A stretch of 64,000 nucleotides of DNA, taken from Pararhizobium capsulatum DSM 1112 (GTDB taxonomy: Bacteria > Pseudomonadota > Alphaproteobacteria > Rhizobiales > Rhizobiaceae). Shown here piece after piece: positions 57,156-64,000 of the stretch (position 1 is the first letter of the stretch; every line of letters starts with the position of its first letter). The translations under genes and the position numbers were made by a program. The notes under the pieces were generated by a model. It did not search any database. It had not been told where the DNA came from and was given only the letters and a program-made list of their open reading frames with translations. Location of the stretch: assembly GCF_030814475.1 (NCBI RefSeq), contig NZ_JAUSVF010000001.1, positions 2,315,001 to 2,379,000 of the forward strand, given 5' to 3'.

Positions 57156-59708
57156 ATGCCCTATATCGCCCGCTGGAAGACCTTCACAGTTTGGCTCGTC
57201 GTGCTCCTCAGCATGATCATCGCATTGCCCAACGTGTTGCCGCAGACGGTTCTCGATAAAATACCGGACTGGCTGCCGAAAAAGCAGCTGGTTCTCGGGC
57301 TCGATCTTGAGGGTGGCTCGCGTATCAGCCTCAAGATGGAACGCGACGACGTCATCGCCGCAAGTCTGCGATCATCCGTCAATGAGGTAGCAAACCTTCT
57401 GCGCTCCGCAGGCATTGCCTATTCAGGTCTGAGCGGTACCGGACAGACCATCGAACTCACGATTTCCGATCCTTCCCGCATGGCCGCGGTGCGTGAAGCG
57501 CTGAAGCCAATGGCAGATCGTGTTGTCGGGGACGCCGACAAGCAGGTCCCGGAATTCGCAATCGTTCCCGGCGATAATGGTGCTCTCCGGATAGAATTAA
57601 CCGACAATGGCATCGAGCGCCGTCTCTCCGCGGATGCGGACGCAGCTGTTTCCGTGCTCGCTCACCGTCTTGAAAGCCTGGGCGGCAAGCAGCCCATGAT
57701 CACCCGTCGCGGCGTCGATCGCGTCATTGTCCAGATCCCTGGTCTGTTCGATCCCGAACAACTCAAGAGCATACTCACTCAGGCCGGTGATTTTTCCTAC
57801 CGGCAGATCGATATGTCGATGCAGGTTGAGGACGCCGTCAACGGCACTCCGCCACAGGGGTCTGAAGTGGTCTATTCCGCGGACGACCCGCCGATCGGCC
57901 GGTTGCTGCGAACCGAGCCCGTCTTTTCGTCATCGGATGTTGTCAGTGCGGAAACTTCTACCGATGAGGCAACCGGAGAGCCGGTCGTGACCATGGTGCT
58001 TACCCCGGAAGGGGCGACACGCATTGCCAAGGCGACCCAAACCTCCACCGGCACCACGATGGCTGTCGTGTTGGATGGTCTGGTTGTCGCGACGCCGCTG
58101 ATCAGAACTGCGGTTACGGACGGTCGTGTCACCTTGGCGGCAGATATGAGCCCCGAGGGGGCCGAGGACCTGACGGTCCTGTTGCGTAGCGGGCCGCTCC
58201 CTGCCGCTCTGACCGTGCTTGAAGAGCGCTCGACGGGCGCAGGGCGAGGGAGCGAGTCGATCCAGTCCATCCTGCGCGGCGGCCTGATCGGAGCGTTGCT
58301 CGTCGGTCTGTTCATGTTCGGCTTCTACGGCTTCTTCGGCCTTGTGGCGAATGTCGCCGTGATCCTCAATGTCGTCATGATCGTGGCTGTGCTGACGGCG
58401 AGCGGACTGGCTCTGACCTTGCCCGGTGTTGCAGGCATTGTTTTGACAATCGGCATGGCCGTCGACAGCAATGTTCTGATTTATGAGCGTATACGCGAAG
58501 AGGTACGGCACGGGCGTTCGGTGTTCGATGCCGTCCAGCACGGCTTTGCCAGAGCTTTCTCGGCAATCGTCGACGCCAACATCACCACGCTGATTGCCGC
58601 CATCATCCTGCTTTACCTCGGCACTGGCTCTGTTCGCGGCTTTGCCGTGACGCTCGCCGTCGGCATCGTCACGACGCTATTCACAGCCTTTACCCTGACG
58701 AGGGTCATGCTGATGGTCTGGCTGCGCAGTCGCAATCCCAAGGAATTGCCCACGGGCATCCGCACGGGCATCTTCGATGGCGCCGCGCTACGCTTCATGG
58801 CCATCCGCAATTTCGTCTTCTCGCTGACGGCCCTGTTGTCGCTGCTCTCGATGTTGGCGTTTGGCTCTCTGGGGCTCAACCTTGGCATCGATTTTTCAGG
58901 CGGAGCGGTCATCGAGCTGCGCGCCAAGGAGGGCAATGCCGATGTTGAAGACATTCGCCTGCGGCTTTCGCAGCTCAATCTCGGCGTGGTGACCGCCGAA
59001 CCTTTCGGTTCGCAACAGGATGTCGTCGTGCGGGTTCAGTCGCGCGAGGGAGGTGAGAATGCCGAACAGACGTCGGTTCTTCTGATCCGCGGTGAACTGG
59101 AAGACAGCTACGACTTCCGCCGCGTCGAGGTGGTCGGACCGTCCATCTCCGGAGAGCTGACCCGCGCTGCAACCCTTGGCATCGTGCTCTCGCTGCTCGC
59201 GATCATCATCTATATCTGGATACGGTTCGAGTGGCAGTTCTCGGTCGGTGCGATCATCGCCACCTTGCATGACGTCTTGCTGACAATAGGGCTGTTTGTG
59301 ATAACGGGAATGGAGTTCAATCTCGGAAGCGTCGCGGCGCTGTTGATGATCGTCGGTTACTCGCTCAACGACACGGTCGTCGTCTATGACCGCATCCGCG
59401 AGAACCTGAAGCGCTATCCGCGCATGCCGCTGCCGATCCTGATTGACACGTCGATCAATCAAACGCTGTCGCGCACGGTGCTGACCGGCGCGACGACCAT
59501 TCTCGCGCTTGCTGCCCTGTCACTGTTCGGCGGCGAGGCGATCCAGTCCTTTGCCTTCGTCATGCTCTTTGGCATCGCGGTTGCGACCTTCTCATCGATC
59601 TATGTCGCGGGGCCGGTGCTGATCCTGTTCAAGCTGCGCCACGGAACGCCGGATGGCAACGCGGATCACCATCCGACTTCTGGACAGACGACCACAAAAG
59701 GGGCATGA
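57156..59708 (+). CDS. secDF: Protein translocase SecDF (fused)
   Basis: SecD and SecF use the proton motive force to finish export through SecYEG. Here they are one polypeptide of 850 residues with 12 predicted membrane helices. The SecD half has GLDLEGGSRISL and a large periplasmic domain, plus the conserved MAVDSNVLIYERIREE. The SecF half begins near residue 571 (LNLGIDFSGGAVIEL) and has VGYSLNDTVVVYDRIREN. Fusion is common in Rhizobiales. The gene ends eight bases before the next start. Confidence 0.96.
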   Translation: MPYIARWKTFTVWLVVLLSMIIALPNVLPQTVLDKIPDWLPKKQLVLGLDLEGGSRISLKMERDDVIAASLRSSVNEVANLLRSAGIAYSGLSGTGQTIELTISDPSRMAAVREALKPMADRVVGDADKQVPEFAIVPGDNGALRIELTDNGIERRLSADADAAVSVLAHRLESLGGKQPMITRRGVDRVIVQIPGLFDPEQLKSILTQAGDFSYRQIDMSMQVEDAVNGTPPQGSEVVYSADDPPIGRLLRTEPVFSSSDVVSAETSTDEATGEPVVTMVLTPEGATRIAKATQTSTGTTMAVVLDGLVVATPLIRTAVTDGRVTLAADMSPEGAEDLTVLLRSGPLPAALTVLEERSTGAGRGSESIQSILRGGLIGALLVGLFMFGFYGFFGLVANVAVILNVVMIVAVLTASGLALTLPGVAGIVLTIGMAVDSNVLIYERIREEVRHGRSVFDAVQHGFARAFSAIVDANITTLIAAIILLYLGTGSVRGFAVTLAVGIVTTLFTAFTLTRVMLMVWLRSRNPKELPTGIRTGIFDGAALRFMAIRNFVFSLTALLSLLSMLAFGSLGLNLGIDFSGGAVIELRAKEGNADVEDIRLRLSQLNLGVVTAEPFGSQQDVVVRVQSREGGENAEQTSVLLIRGELEDSYDFRRVEVVGPSISGELTRAATLGIVLSLLAIIIYIWIRFEWQFSVGAIIATLHDVLLTIGLFVITGMEFNLGSVAALLMIVGYSLNDTVVVYDRIRENLKRYPRMPLPILIDTSINQTLSRTVLTGATTILALAALSLFGGEAIQSFAFVMLFGIAVATFSSIYVAGPVLILFKLRHGTPDGNADHHPTSGQTTTKGA

Positions 59709-59715
59709 GGAGCCC

Positions 59716-60102
59716 ATGCGCAGACCAATTGAAATTCGCAAGGCACATTACCCGGGCCGGGCTCCGATCGACAGCTATGGCAATGGCGGTTTCCGGTTCG
59801 CTGACATGTCGCATCGCGGGTCACTTCTCATGCTTCCATCAGGCATCTACGGATGGGATCTCGTCGAAGGCGATCCGCTGACACAGGATGCGTTCCAGCG
59901 TGTTTTCGAAGAAGCCGCCGACATCGAAGTGATGCTGGTGGGGACCGGACGCGAGATCCGCCCGTTGCCGGCCGATCTCAAGGCGATGTTCCGCGAAAAC
60001 GGCATCTCCTCCGATCCTATGAGCACTGGAGCCGCGGTGCGGACCTACAATATCATGCTGGCCGAATCCCGCGCCGTTGCAGCCGCTTTCATCGTCGTGT
60101 GA
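59716..60102 (+). CDS. Mth938-like domain protein (NDUFAF3 homologue, DUF498)
   Basis: The 128-residue protein belongs to the Mth938/DUF498 family, whose human member NDUFAF3 is a complex I assembly factor. Conserved segments are IDSYGNGGFRFADMSHRGSLLMLPSGIYGW and GTGREIRPLPADL. Start ATG 59716 (GAGG upstream); in-frame upstream sequence lies inside secDF. It is followed at once by the NDUFAF6-like gene and probably forms an operon with secDF. Confidence 0.85.
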   Translation: MRRPIEIRKAHYPGRAPIDSYGNGGFRFADMSHRGSLLMLPSGIYGWDLVEGDPLTQDAFQRVFEEAADIEVMLVGTGREIRPLPADLKAMFRENGISSDPMSTGAAVRTYNIMLAESRAVAAAFIVV

Positions 60103-60103
60103 C

Positions 60104-60976
60104 ATGACAACGCCGACAAACAACGCCGAGCCGATGGGCTCCTATGCCTTCAGCCTCGCCGCCTTGCGCGACAGCGACAAGGATCGTTACCTGGCTTGTC
60201 TCCTGTCGCCGGAGGACAAACGCGGCCCGCTGTCTGCGCTCTATGCCTTCCATGCCGAGATTGCCCGCGTGCGCGATACCGTACGGGAGCCCTTGCCCGG
60301 TGAAATCCGGCTGCAGTGGTGGCGCGATCTGCTCGACAGCCGCGATGACAGTCACGGCGAGGGACATCCGCTCGCGACAGCCTTGCTCGGCGCGATCCGC
60401 GAACATGCCCTACCGGTCGCCGTGCTTCATGACATGATCGATGCGCGTGTCTTCGATCTTTATGATGATCCGATGGAAAGTCGCTCCTCGCTTGAAGGCT
60501 ATGCGGGGGAAACGGCGTCTGCGTTGATTCAGTTCACCTCGCTCGTTCTGGATCCGCAGGCAGCGTCTGCCTCGGCGGAAACCGCCGGTCATGCCGGCGT
60601 CGCCCAGGCGATCGCCGGCCTGCTCCTCCTTCTACCGCTGCATCGACGTCGAGGACAGGTCTACCTGCCGGCCGAGATTTTGGCCGCAACCGGGCTGGAT
60701 CGGGATGGTTTTCTTGCGGGGGAAGATCGCGACGCCGTCAGTCGCGCCATTCGTGCCTTCACGGGTCTTGGTCGCGACCATCTCTCCAAGGCGCGTGCGG
60801 TCGCTTCCGGAATTTCCCGTGCAAACCGTGCGGCATTCCTGACCGTCGCCATGGCGCAGCCTGTATTCGATCGGGCTGAAAAGGCCGGCGCCGATCTTTT
60901 CGAACGCTCGATCCAGCCCACCCAATGGCGCAGGCAATGGTGGATGTGGCGATCCCTTCGAACCGGTCGCTGGTAA
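60104..60976 (+). CDS. Phytoene/squalene synthase family protein (NDUFAF6-like)
   Basis: The 290-residue protein has the trans-isoprenyl synthase fold but lacks the first Asp-rich motif: the equivalent region is ALYAFHAEIARVRDTVREP. Human NDUFAF6 is of this type and aids complex I assembly without prenyl transfer. A second helix region is GYAGETASALIQF. No carotenoid genes are nearby, so a carotenoid role is unlikely. Start ATG 60104 overlaps the end of the preceding gene nearly exactly (stop 60100-60102). Confidence 0.83.
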   Translation: MTTPTNNAEPMGSYAFSLAALRDSDKDRYLACLLSPEDKRGPLSALYAFHAEIARVRDTVREPLPGEIRLQWWRDLLDSRDDSHGEGHPLATALLGAIREHALPVAVLHDMIDARVFDLYDDPMESRSSLEGYAGETASALIQFTSLVLDPQAASASAETAGHAGVAQAIAGLLLLLPLHRRRGQVYLPAEILAATGLDRDGFLAGEDRDAVSRAIRAFTGLGRDHLSKARAVASGISRANRAAFLTVAMAQPVFDRAEKAGADLFERSIQPTQWRRQWWMWRSLRTGRW

Positions 60977-61084
60977 CAGCGTGCTATAGAAGCTCGCCCG
61001 CCAACATCACGGTGGCGGCAAACTCGCGCAAGTTTGGCTGGTTAGGGTGCGATCCAAAGCTGCCCCTGCGGCGAAAGGATCGTC

Positions 61085-61519
61085 ATGGCCTGGATCATCG
61101 TTATCGTGTGCGTCGTGCTCGCTCTGTCGTTCTACACGCGAATGAAAGCACGCGCCGAGGCTGACCGCCTTTCACCGGACGCCGGTCAGGCGCTTCTCGA
61201 TTTTGGCCGTGCTTTTCCGAGCGAGGCGATCCGTGCCATCCATTCGACACGCAATGATCAGGCGTATTTCGTTCGATTGCACGATGGCAAGGCTGGCTTC
61301 ATGGCATCCCACGGGACACACTTCGTCTGCCACCTGATCGAGCCGGGGCGGGTCCAGGTGACGACGACCGAAAGCGGACGCGGCCTGAAAGTGCATTTTT
61401 CGGAATTAGCCCATCTCGATGGCGACTTCGAATTTCGCTCGGGGGAAATTGCCGCGGAAGTTGCCCTATGGCTGCTCGGCAGTTTCCAGCCACGCTCGGA
61501 ATTTACACCGCAAGCCTAG
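61085..61519 (+). CDS. Conserved small membrane-anchored protein, unrecognised
   Basis: The 144-residue protein begins with a membrane helix (WIIVIVCVVLALSFY, about 3-17) and has a soluble domain of mixed sequence including QAYFVRLHDGKAGFM and GTHFVCHLIEPGRVQV. AAAGGATCGTC precedes the ATG. It lies after the NDUFAF6-like gene with a 108-base gap and converges with trmFO (stops 24 bases apart). No function is known to me. Confidence 0.75.
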   Translation: MAWIIVIVCVVLALSFYTRMKARAEADRLSPDAGQALLDFGRAFPSEAIRAIHSTRNDQAYFVRLHDGKAGFMASHGTHFVCHLIEPGRVQVTTTESGRGLKVHFSELAHLDGDFEFRSGEIAAEVALWLLGSFQPRSEFTPQA

Positions 61520-61543
61520 CCGGCTTTGCGGCGTATCTGTTCA

Positions 61544-62959
61544 CTAGCTGCTCGTTGTTGCGAGCCATGCGGAGCAATCCGAAAGGGCGCGCGCCGCCGT
61601 CATCTGCTTCTTAACGATTGCCTTGTCCTTGCCGCGGAAACGCTTGACGCCTTCCGGTTTGGTGATCGAGCCGGGATCGAGCGGCGGAAACAGGCCGAAA
61701 TTGACGTTCATCGGCTGGAAGGAGCGCTTTCCCGGCTCGTCGTCAGAAACGATATGCCCACCGGTGATGTGGTTCAGAAGAGCACCAAAGGCGGTCGTTG
61801 CAGGTGGCGCAGCAAGCGTTTCGCCTTTCCGGTCAGCCGCAGCGAAGCGACCGGCAAGCAAGCCGATGGCAGCGCTTTCCACGTAACCTTCGCAGCCGGT
61901 GATCTGGCCGGCGAAGCGGATATCCGGCCGCGATTTCAGGGCCAGCGTGCGGTCGAGCAGCGTGGGAGAGTTGATATAGGTATTGCGATGCAGGCCACCC
62001 AGTCGGGCGAACTCCGCGTTCTGCAGGCCGGGGATCATGCGGATGACCTCGGCCTGTGCGCCGTATTTCAGTTTCGTCTGGAACCCGACCATATTGTAGA
62101 GCGTGCCGAGCGCATTGTCCTGCCGCAGCTGCACAACGGCATAGGCCTTCACAGAAGGATTGTGGGCATTGGTAAGGCCCATCGGCTTCATAGGCCCGTG
62201 GCGCAGCGTTTCGCGCCCGCGCTCTGCCATGACTTCGATCGGCAGGCAGCCGTCGAAATAGGGGGTGCCTTCCCATTCCTTGAAGCCTGTCTTGTCGCCA
62301 GCGATCAGTGCATCGACGAAGGCATTGTATTGAGCTTCATCCATCGGGCAGTTGATATAGTCCTTGCCCGTACCACCCGGCCCAATCTTGTCGTAGCGCG
62401 ACTGGAACCAGCAGATGTCGATGTCGATGCTCTCGGTATAGACGATCGGTGCGATGGCATCGAAGAAGGCGAGGGCATCGGCGCCGGTTTCGCTCTGGAT
62501 CGCTTGCGCCAGCGATGCTGCGGTCAGCGGACCGGTCGCAATGATCGAGAGGCCCCATTCCTTCGGCGGCAGACCGGCAACCTCTTCGCGAACGACGGTG
62601 ATCAGCGGGTGACCATCAATCGCACGGGTCACGGCCGCAGCAAAGCCTTCCCGGTCAACGGCAAGCGCTCCACCGGCCGGCACCTGGTTGGCATCCGCAG
62701 ACGCCATGATCAGCGAACCTGCCAGCCGCATTTCGGCATGCAGGACGCCGACGGCATTGGTAGTGGCGTCGTCCGAGCGGAAGGAGTTGGAGCAGACGAG
62801 TTCAGCGAGATCATCTGTCTTGTGCGCATCCGTGCCGCGCACGCCGCGCATTTCGTGAAGAATGACCGGAATACCGCCCTGTGCGATCTGCCAGGCAGCT
62901 TCAGAACCGGCAAGACCGCCGCCGACGATATGGATTGGGGAAAAGCTTGTCTCTGTCAT
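61544..62959 (-). CDS. trmFO: tRNA (uracil-5-)-methyltransferase TrmFO (methylenetetrahydrofolate-FADH2)
   Basis: TrmFO makes m5U54 in the T-loop of tRNA using a folate carbon and FAD. The 471-residue product starts with the FAD site [18 protein letters not shown] (about 9-26) and has [21 protein letters not shown], the cysteine in AELVCSNSF and [11 protein letters not shown], all TrmFO family marks. The protein is a GidA-like flavoprotein, not SAM-dependent TrmA. Confidence 0.97.
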   Translation of the reverse strand: MTETSFSPIHIVGGGLAGSEAAWQIAQGGIPVILHEMRGVRGTDAHKTDDLAELVCSNSFRSDDATTNAVGVLHAEMRLAGSLIMASADANQVPAGGALAVDREGFAAAVTRAIDGHPLITVVREEVAGLPPKEWGLSIIATGPLTAASLAQAIQSETGADALAFFDAIAPIVYTESIDIDICWFQSRYDKIGPGGTGKDYINCPMDEAQYNAFVDALIAGDKTGFKEWEGTPYFDGCLPIEVMAERGRETLRHGPMKPMGLTNAHNPSVKAYAVVQLRQDNALGTLYNMVGFQTKLKYGAQAEVIRMIPGLQNAEFARLGGLHRNTYINSPTLLDRTLALKSRPDIRFAGQITGCEGYVESAAIGLLAGRFAAADRKGETLAAPPATTAFGALLNHITGGHIVSDDEPGKRSFQPMNVNFGLFPPLDPGSITKPEGVKRFRGKDKAIVKKQMTAARALSDCSAWLATTSS

Positions 62960-63106
62960 GCGGCGTTCTTACTGCATAATTTCGCAAACCGGAATCAATT
63001 TCCGGACAAATTCCGCTGAATATGAAGATGCGTCGGAGCCTCTGTACGGAAGTGAGGGCGCGGGCTCTGCCGATGAGGCGATCGGCTATGCGGTCGCCAG
63101 AAACGA

Positions 63107-63128
63107 AAACGGCACCAGATTGGTGCCG
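63107..63128 (-). terminator. Leftward terminator after the first DUF1127 gene
   Basis: CGGCACCA (63110-63117) pairs perfectly with TGGTGCCG (63121-63128), with a 3-base loop. Read leftward it is followed by TTTTCGTTT, so it ends transcripts of the DUF1127 gene at 63157-63300. Confidence 0.83.
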
Positions 63129-63156
63129 CTTTGGGTGTTTGAAGCTCGGTGTCCGA

Positions 63157-63300
63157 TTAACGGAACGAGCGGGCCGCAATGTTGCGGATGTCGAAACGGG
63201 TGATGCCGATGTCCGACAGCGCGTGGTTCGAGAGGTTGCCGAGTTCGGCAACGGTGCGACGGTAGTTGATCCAGCTCTTGGCAATGCGAATCGGGTTCAT
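63157..63300 (-). CDS. DUF1127 small protein (47 residues), copy 1
   Basis: The 47-residue protein MNPIRIAKSWINYRRTV...ARSFR has the DUF1127 pattern (W, YRRTV, L, LSDIGI, R, DI). The start is at 63300, served by GAGG; a longer in-frame extension upstream lacks coding character. In Agrobacterium, DUF1127 proteins affect phosphate and carbon metabolism, and in Rhodobacter one binds RNA. The protein is basic and carries several arginines. A terminator follows. Confidence 0.9.
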   Translation of the reverse strand: MNPIRIAKSWINYRRTVAELGNLSNHALSDIGITRFDIRNIAARSFR

Positions 63301-63414
63301 GATGATTTCCTCAGATAAAGATGAGCGCGACAAGATCGTCCGCTTCGTTGAGGGTGTTATACGCCCGAGTGCGTTAATGTTGCAGTGCAAAGAAAAGGCA
63401 CCTGCTATGCATTT

Positions 63415-63430
63415 GTGCAGACGTCTGCAC
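63415..63430. promoter_or_regulatory. Perfect 16-base palindrome, candidate operator of DUF1127 copy 1
   Basis: GTGCAGACGTCTGCAC is its own reverse complement and is centred about 60 bases upstream of the candidate -10 (63356-63361) of the leftward DUF1127 gene. Such a position suits an activator or repressor dimer. The regulator is unknown. Confidence 0.5.
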
Positions 63431-63740
63431 GTTTTGAGGGCACTATTGGCGTCTGCTGACAAAAGCGCCATGAGTTAATGATGGATTAAAATCGAGACAA
63501 GGGATTGTTTTCGAATAATTTATTCTCGAAGCGGGATTTGGGTGTTCATAAGCTGAGCCGATAGTTGGGCGGCAACGGGTTGGTGCTCATATAAGCAGCA
63601 AACGGGAGTGCGTCGTTGGCGCGGGCGGTCTGCATTCTCGCCCGAGGGCCCGGCACAACCGTGGACGGAGATGGGAAGAGGTGTCGCTACTCTTCGTCAG
63701 TTAGACCAGTGCTTTTTCTGTCGGAATAGAGTTCTGGACA

Positions 63741-63777
63741 AAAGAAAACGCCCGCCGGGTGGGTGCCGGAGGGCGTT
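63741..63777 (-). terminator. Leftward terminator after the second DUF1127 gene
   Basis: AACGCCCGCCGG (63747-63758) pairs with CCGGAGGGCGTT (63766-63777) with one mismatch (loop GTGGGTG-like). Read leftward it is followed by TTTTCTTTTG, a good Rho-independent terminator for the gene at 63832-63975. Confidence 0.87.
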
Positions 63778-63831
63778 TGTCAAACACACTGACCAGACAA
63801 ACTGGTTCATGCGGCTGAGGTTGTCGCTGGC

Positions 63832-63975
63832 TTACTTGACGGCCTGGCGAGCAACGTAGGCGATATCACCGCGGCCAATGCCGAGATCACTGAGTTCGCG
63901 GTCGGTCATGCGGCCGAGTTCGCTGACGGTATGACGATACTTGCGCCAGTTATTGAAAGAGCGGGTAAGGTTCAT
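63832..63975 (-). CDS. DUF1127 small protein (47 residues), copy 2
   Basis: Read leftward, ATG at 63975-63973 opens 47 codons ending at TAA (63834-63832): MNLTRSFNNWRKYRHTV...ARQAVK. The DUF1127 pattern is intact (W, YRHTV, ELGRM, LSDLGI, RGDI, A). It shares about 20 of 47 positions with copy 1, so the two are paralogues, not a recent tandem copy. AGGAC lies seven bases before the start. The promoter is beyond the window. Confidence 0.9.
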   Translation of the reverse strand: MNLTRSFNNWRKYRHTVSELGRMTDRELSDLGIGRGDIAYVARQAVK

Positions 63976-64000
63976 GGTCGTGTCCTTTGGGATAGCAGAT

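Larger units (their letters stand above)
63301..63831. other. Intergenic region between the two DUF1127 genes
   Basis: A 531-base region without a convincing gene. On the minus strand a -10-like TATAAC lies at 63356-63361, about 55 bases before copy 1, with no clear -35. A perfect 16-base palindrome lies upstream at 63415-63430. The right end holds the leftward terminator of copy 2 (63741-63777). An sRNA is possible but not shown. Confidence 0.5.

Noticed and set aside
60104..60976. Carotenoid or hopanoid synthase
   Set aside because: The phytoene/squalene synthase fold is present but the first Asp-rich motif is missing and no pathway genes are nearby, so an NDUFAF6-like role is more likely.
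61526..63019. Nearly 500-codon open frame antisense to trmFO
   Set aside because: TrmFO motifs are unambiguous on the minus strand; the plus-strand frame has no known features.

Overview
The window is a 64 kb stretch of core chromosome from an alphaproteobacterium, almost certainly a member of the Rhizobiaceae (Rhizobium / Agrobacterium / Sinorhizobium group). This rests on the gene content and order: clpA, then eipB, rpsB-tsf-pyrH-frr-uppS-cdsA-rseP-bamA-lpxD-fabZ-lpxA-lpxI-lpxB-gltA, then exbB-exbD-pcm-tolC-popZ-valS, exoR (the periplasmic regulator of the ExoS/ChvI pathway, typical of rhizobia), dgt-argS-SPOR-nagZ-scpA-scpB-tatABC-serS-surE-pcm, and yajC-secDF. Two 47-residue DUF1127 genes, typical of this family, lie at the right end.

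Layout. 1-2 kb: 3' end of clpA, a terminator, and an AzlC/AzlD amino-acid exporter pair. 2-5 kb: a compact leftward cluster (RidA-like, glycerophosphodiesterase, FemAB/GNAT-like, HIT), divergent from eipB. 6-19.4 kb: a long rightward run for translation factors (S2, EF-Ts, RRF), UMP kinase, lipid carrier and phospholipid precursors (UppS, CdsA), the envelope protease RseP, the outer-membrane assembly factor BamA and lipid A synthesis (LpxD, FabZ, LpxA, LpxI, LpxB). It ends at a bidirectional terminator shared with leftward gltA. 21-31.7 kb: comEC, exbBD, an isoaspartyl methyltransferase gene, a frameshifted tolC, popZ and valS. 31.8-34.7 kb: a FadL-type porin and exoR, both with long leaders. 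34.8-46.5 kb: xthA, a cardiolipin synthase, an A-type Fe-S carrier, dgt, argS, a large SPOR-domain membrane protein, nagZ and the condensin partners scpA/scpB. 46.6-53 kb: an orphan ABC ATPase, tatA/tatB/tatC, serS, surE, a second pcm and a SAM methyltransferase. 53-64 kb: an unrecognised protein, a LysM/degenerate-LytM lipoprotein, a DUF815 ATPase, yajC, fused secDF, homologues of the mitochondrial complex I assembly factors NDUFAF3 and NDUFAF6, a small membrane protein, trmFO and two DUF1127 genes.

Together the genes form an envelope-biogenesis and translation block: lipid A, phospholipid and undecaprenyl lipid supply, outer-membrane insertion (BamA), inner-membrane export (Tat, SecDF-YajC), division and peptidoglycan factors (SPOR protein, NagZ, NlpD-like protein) and polarity / chromosome organisation (PopZ, ScpAB). 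I see no insertion sequences, prophage, CRISPR array, rRNA or tRNA, and no obvious defence island. The most notable departures from an ordinary housekeeping region are the single-base frameshift in tolC, a terminator-like hairpin between tatA and tatB, a perfect 16-bp palindrome upstream of a DUF1127 gene, paired NDUFAF3/NDUFAF6 homologues, an ABC ATPase without a permease, and two proteins I cannot assign. I did not find a convincing new multi-gene system.
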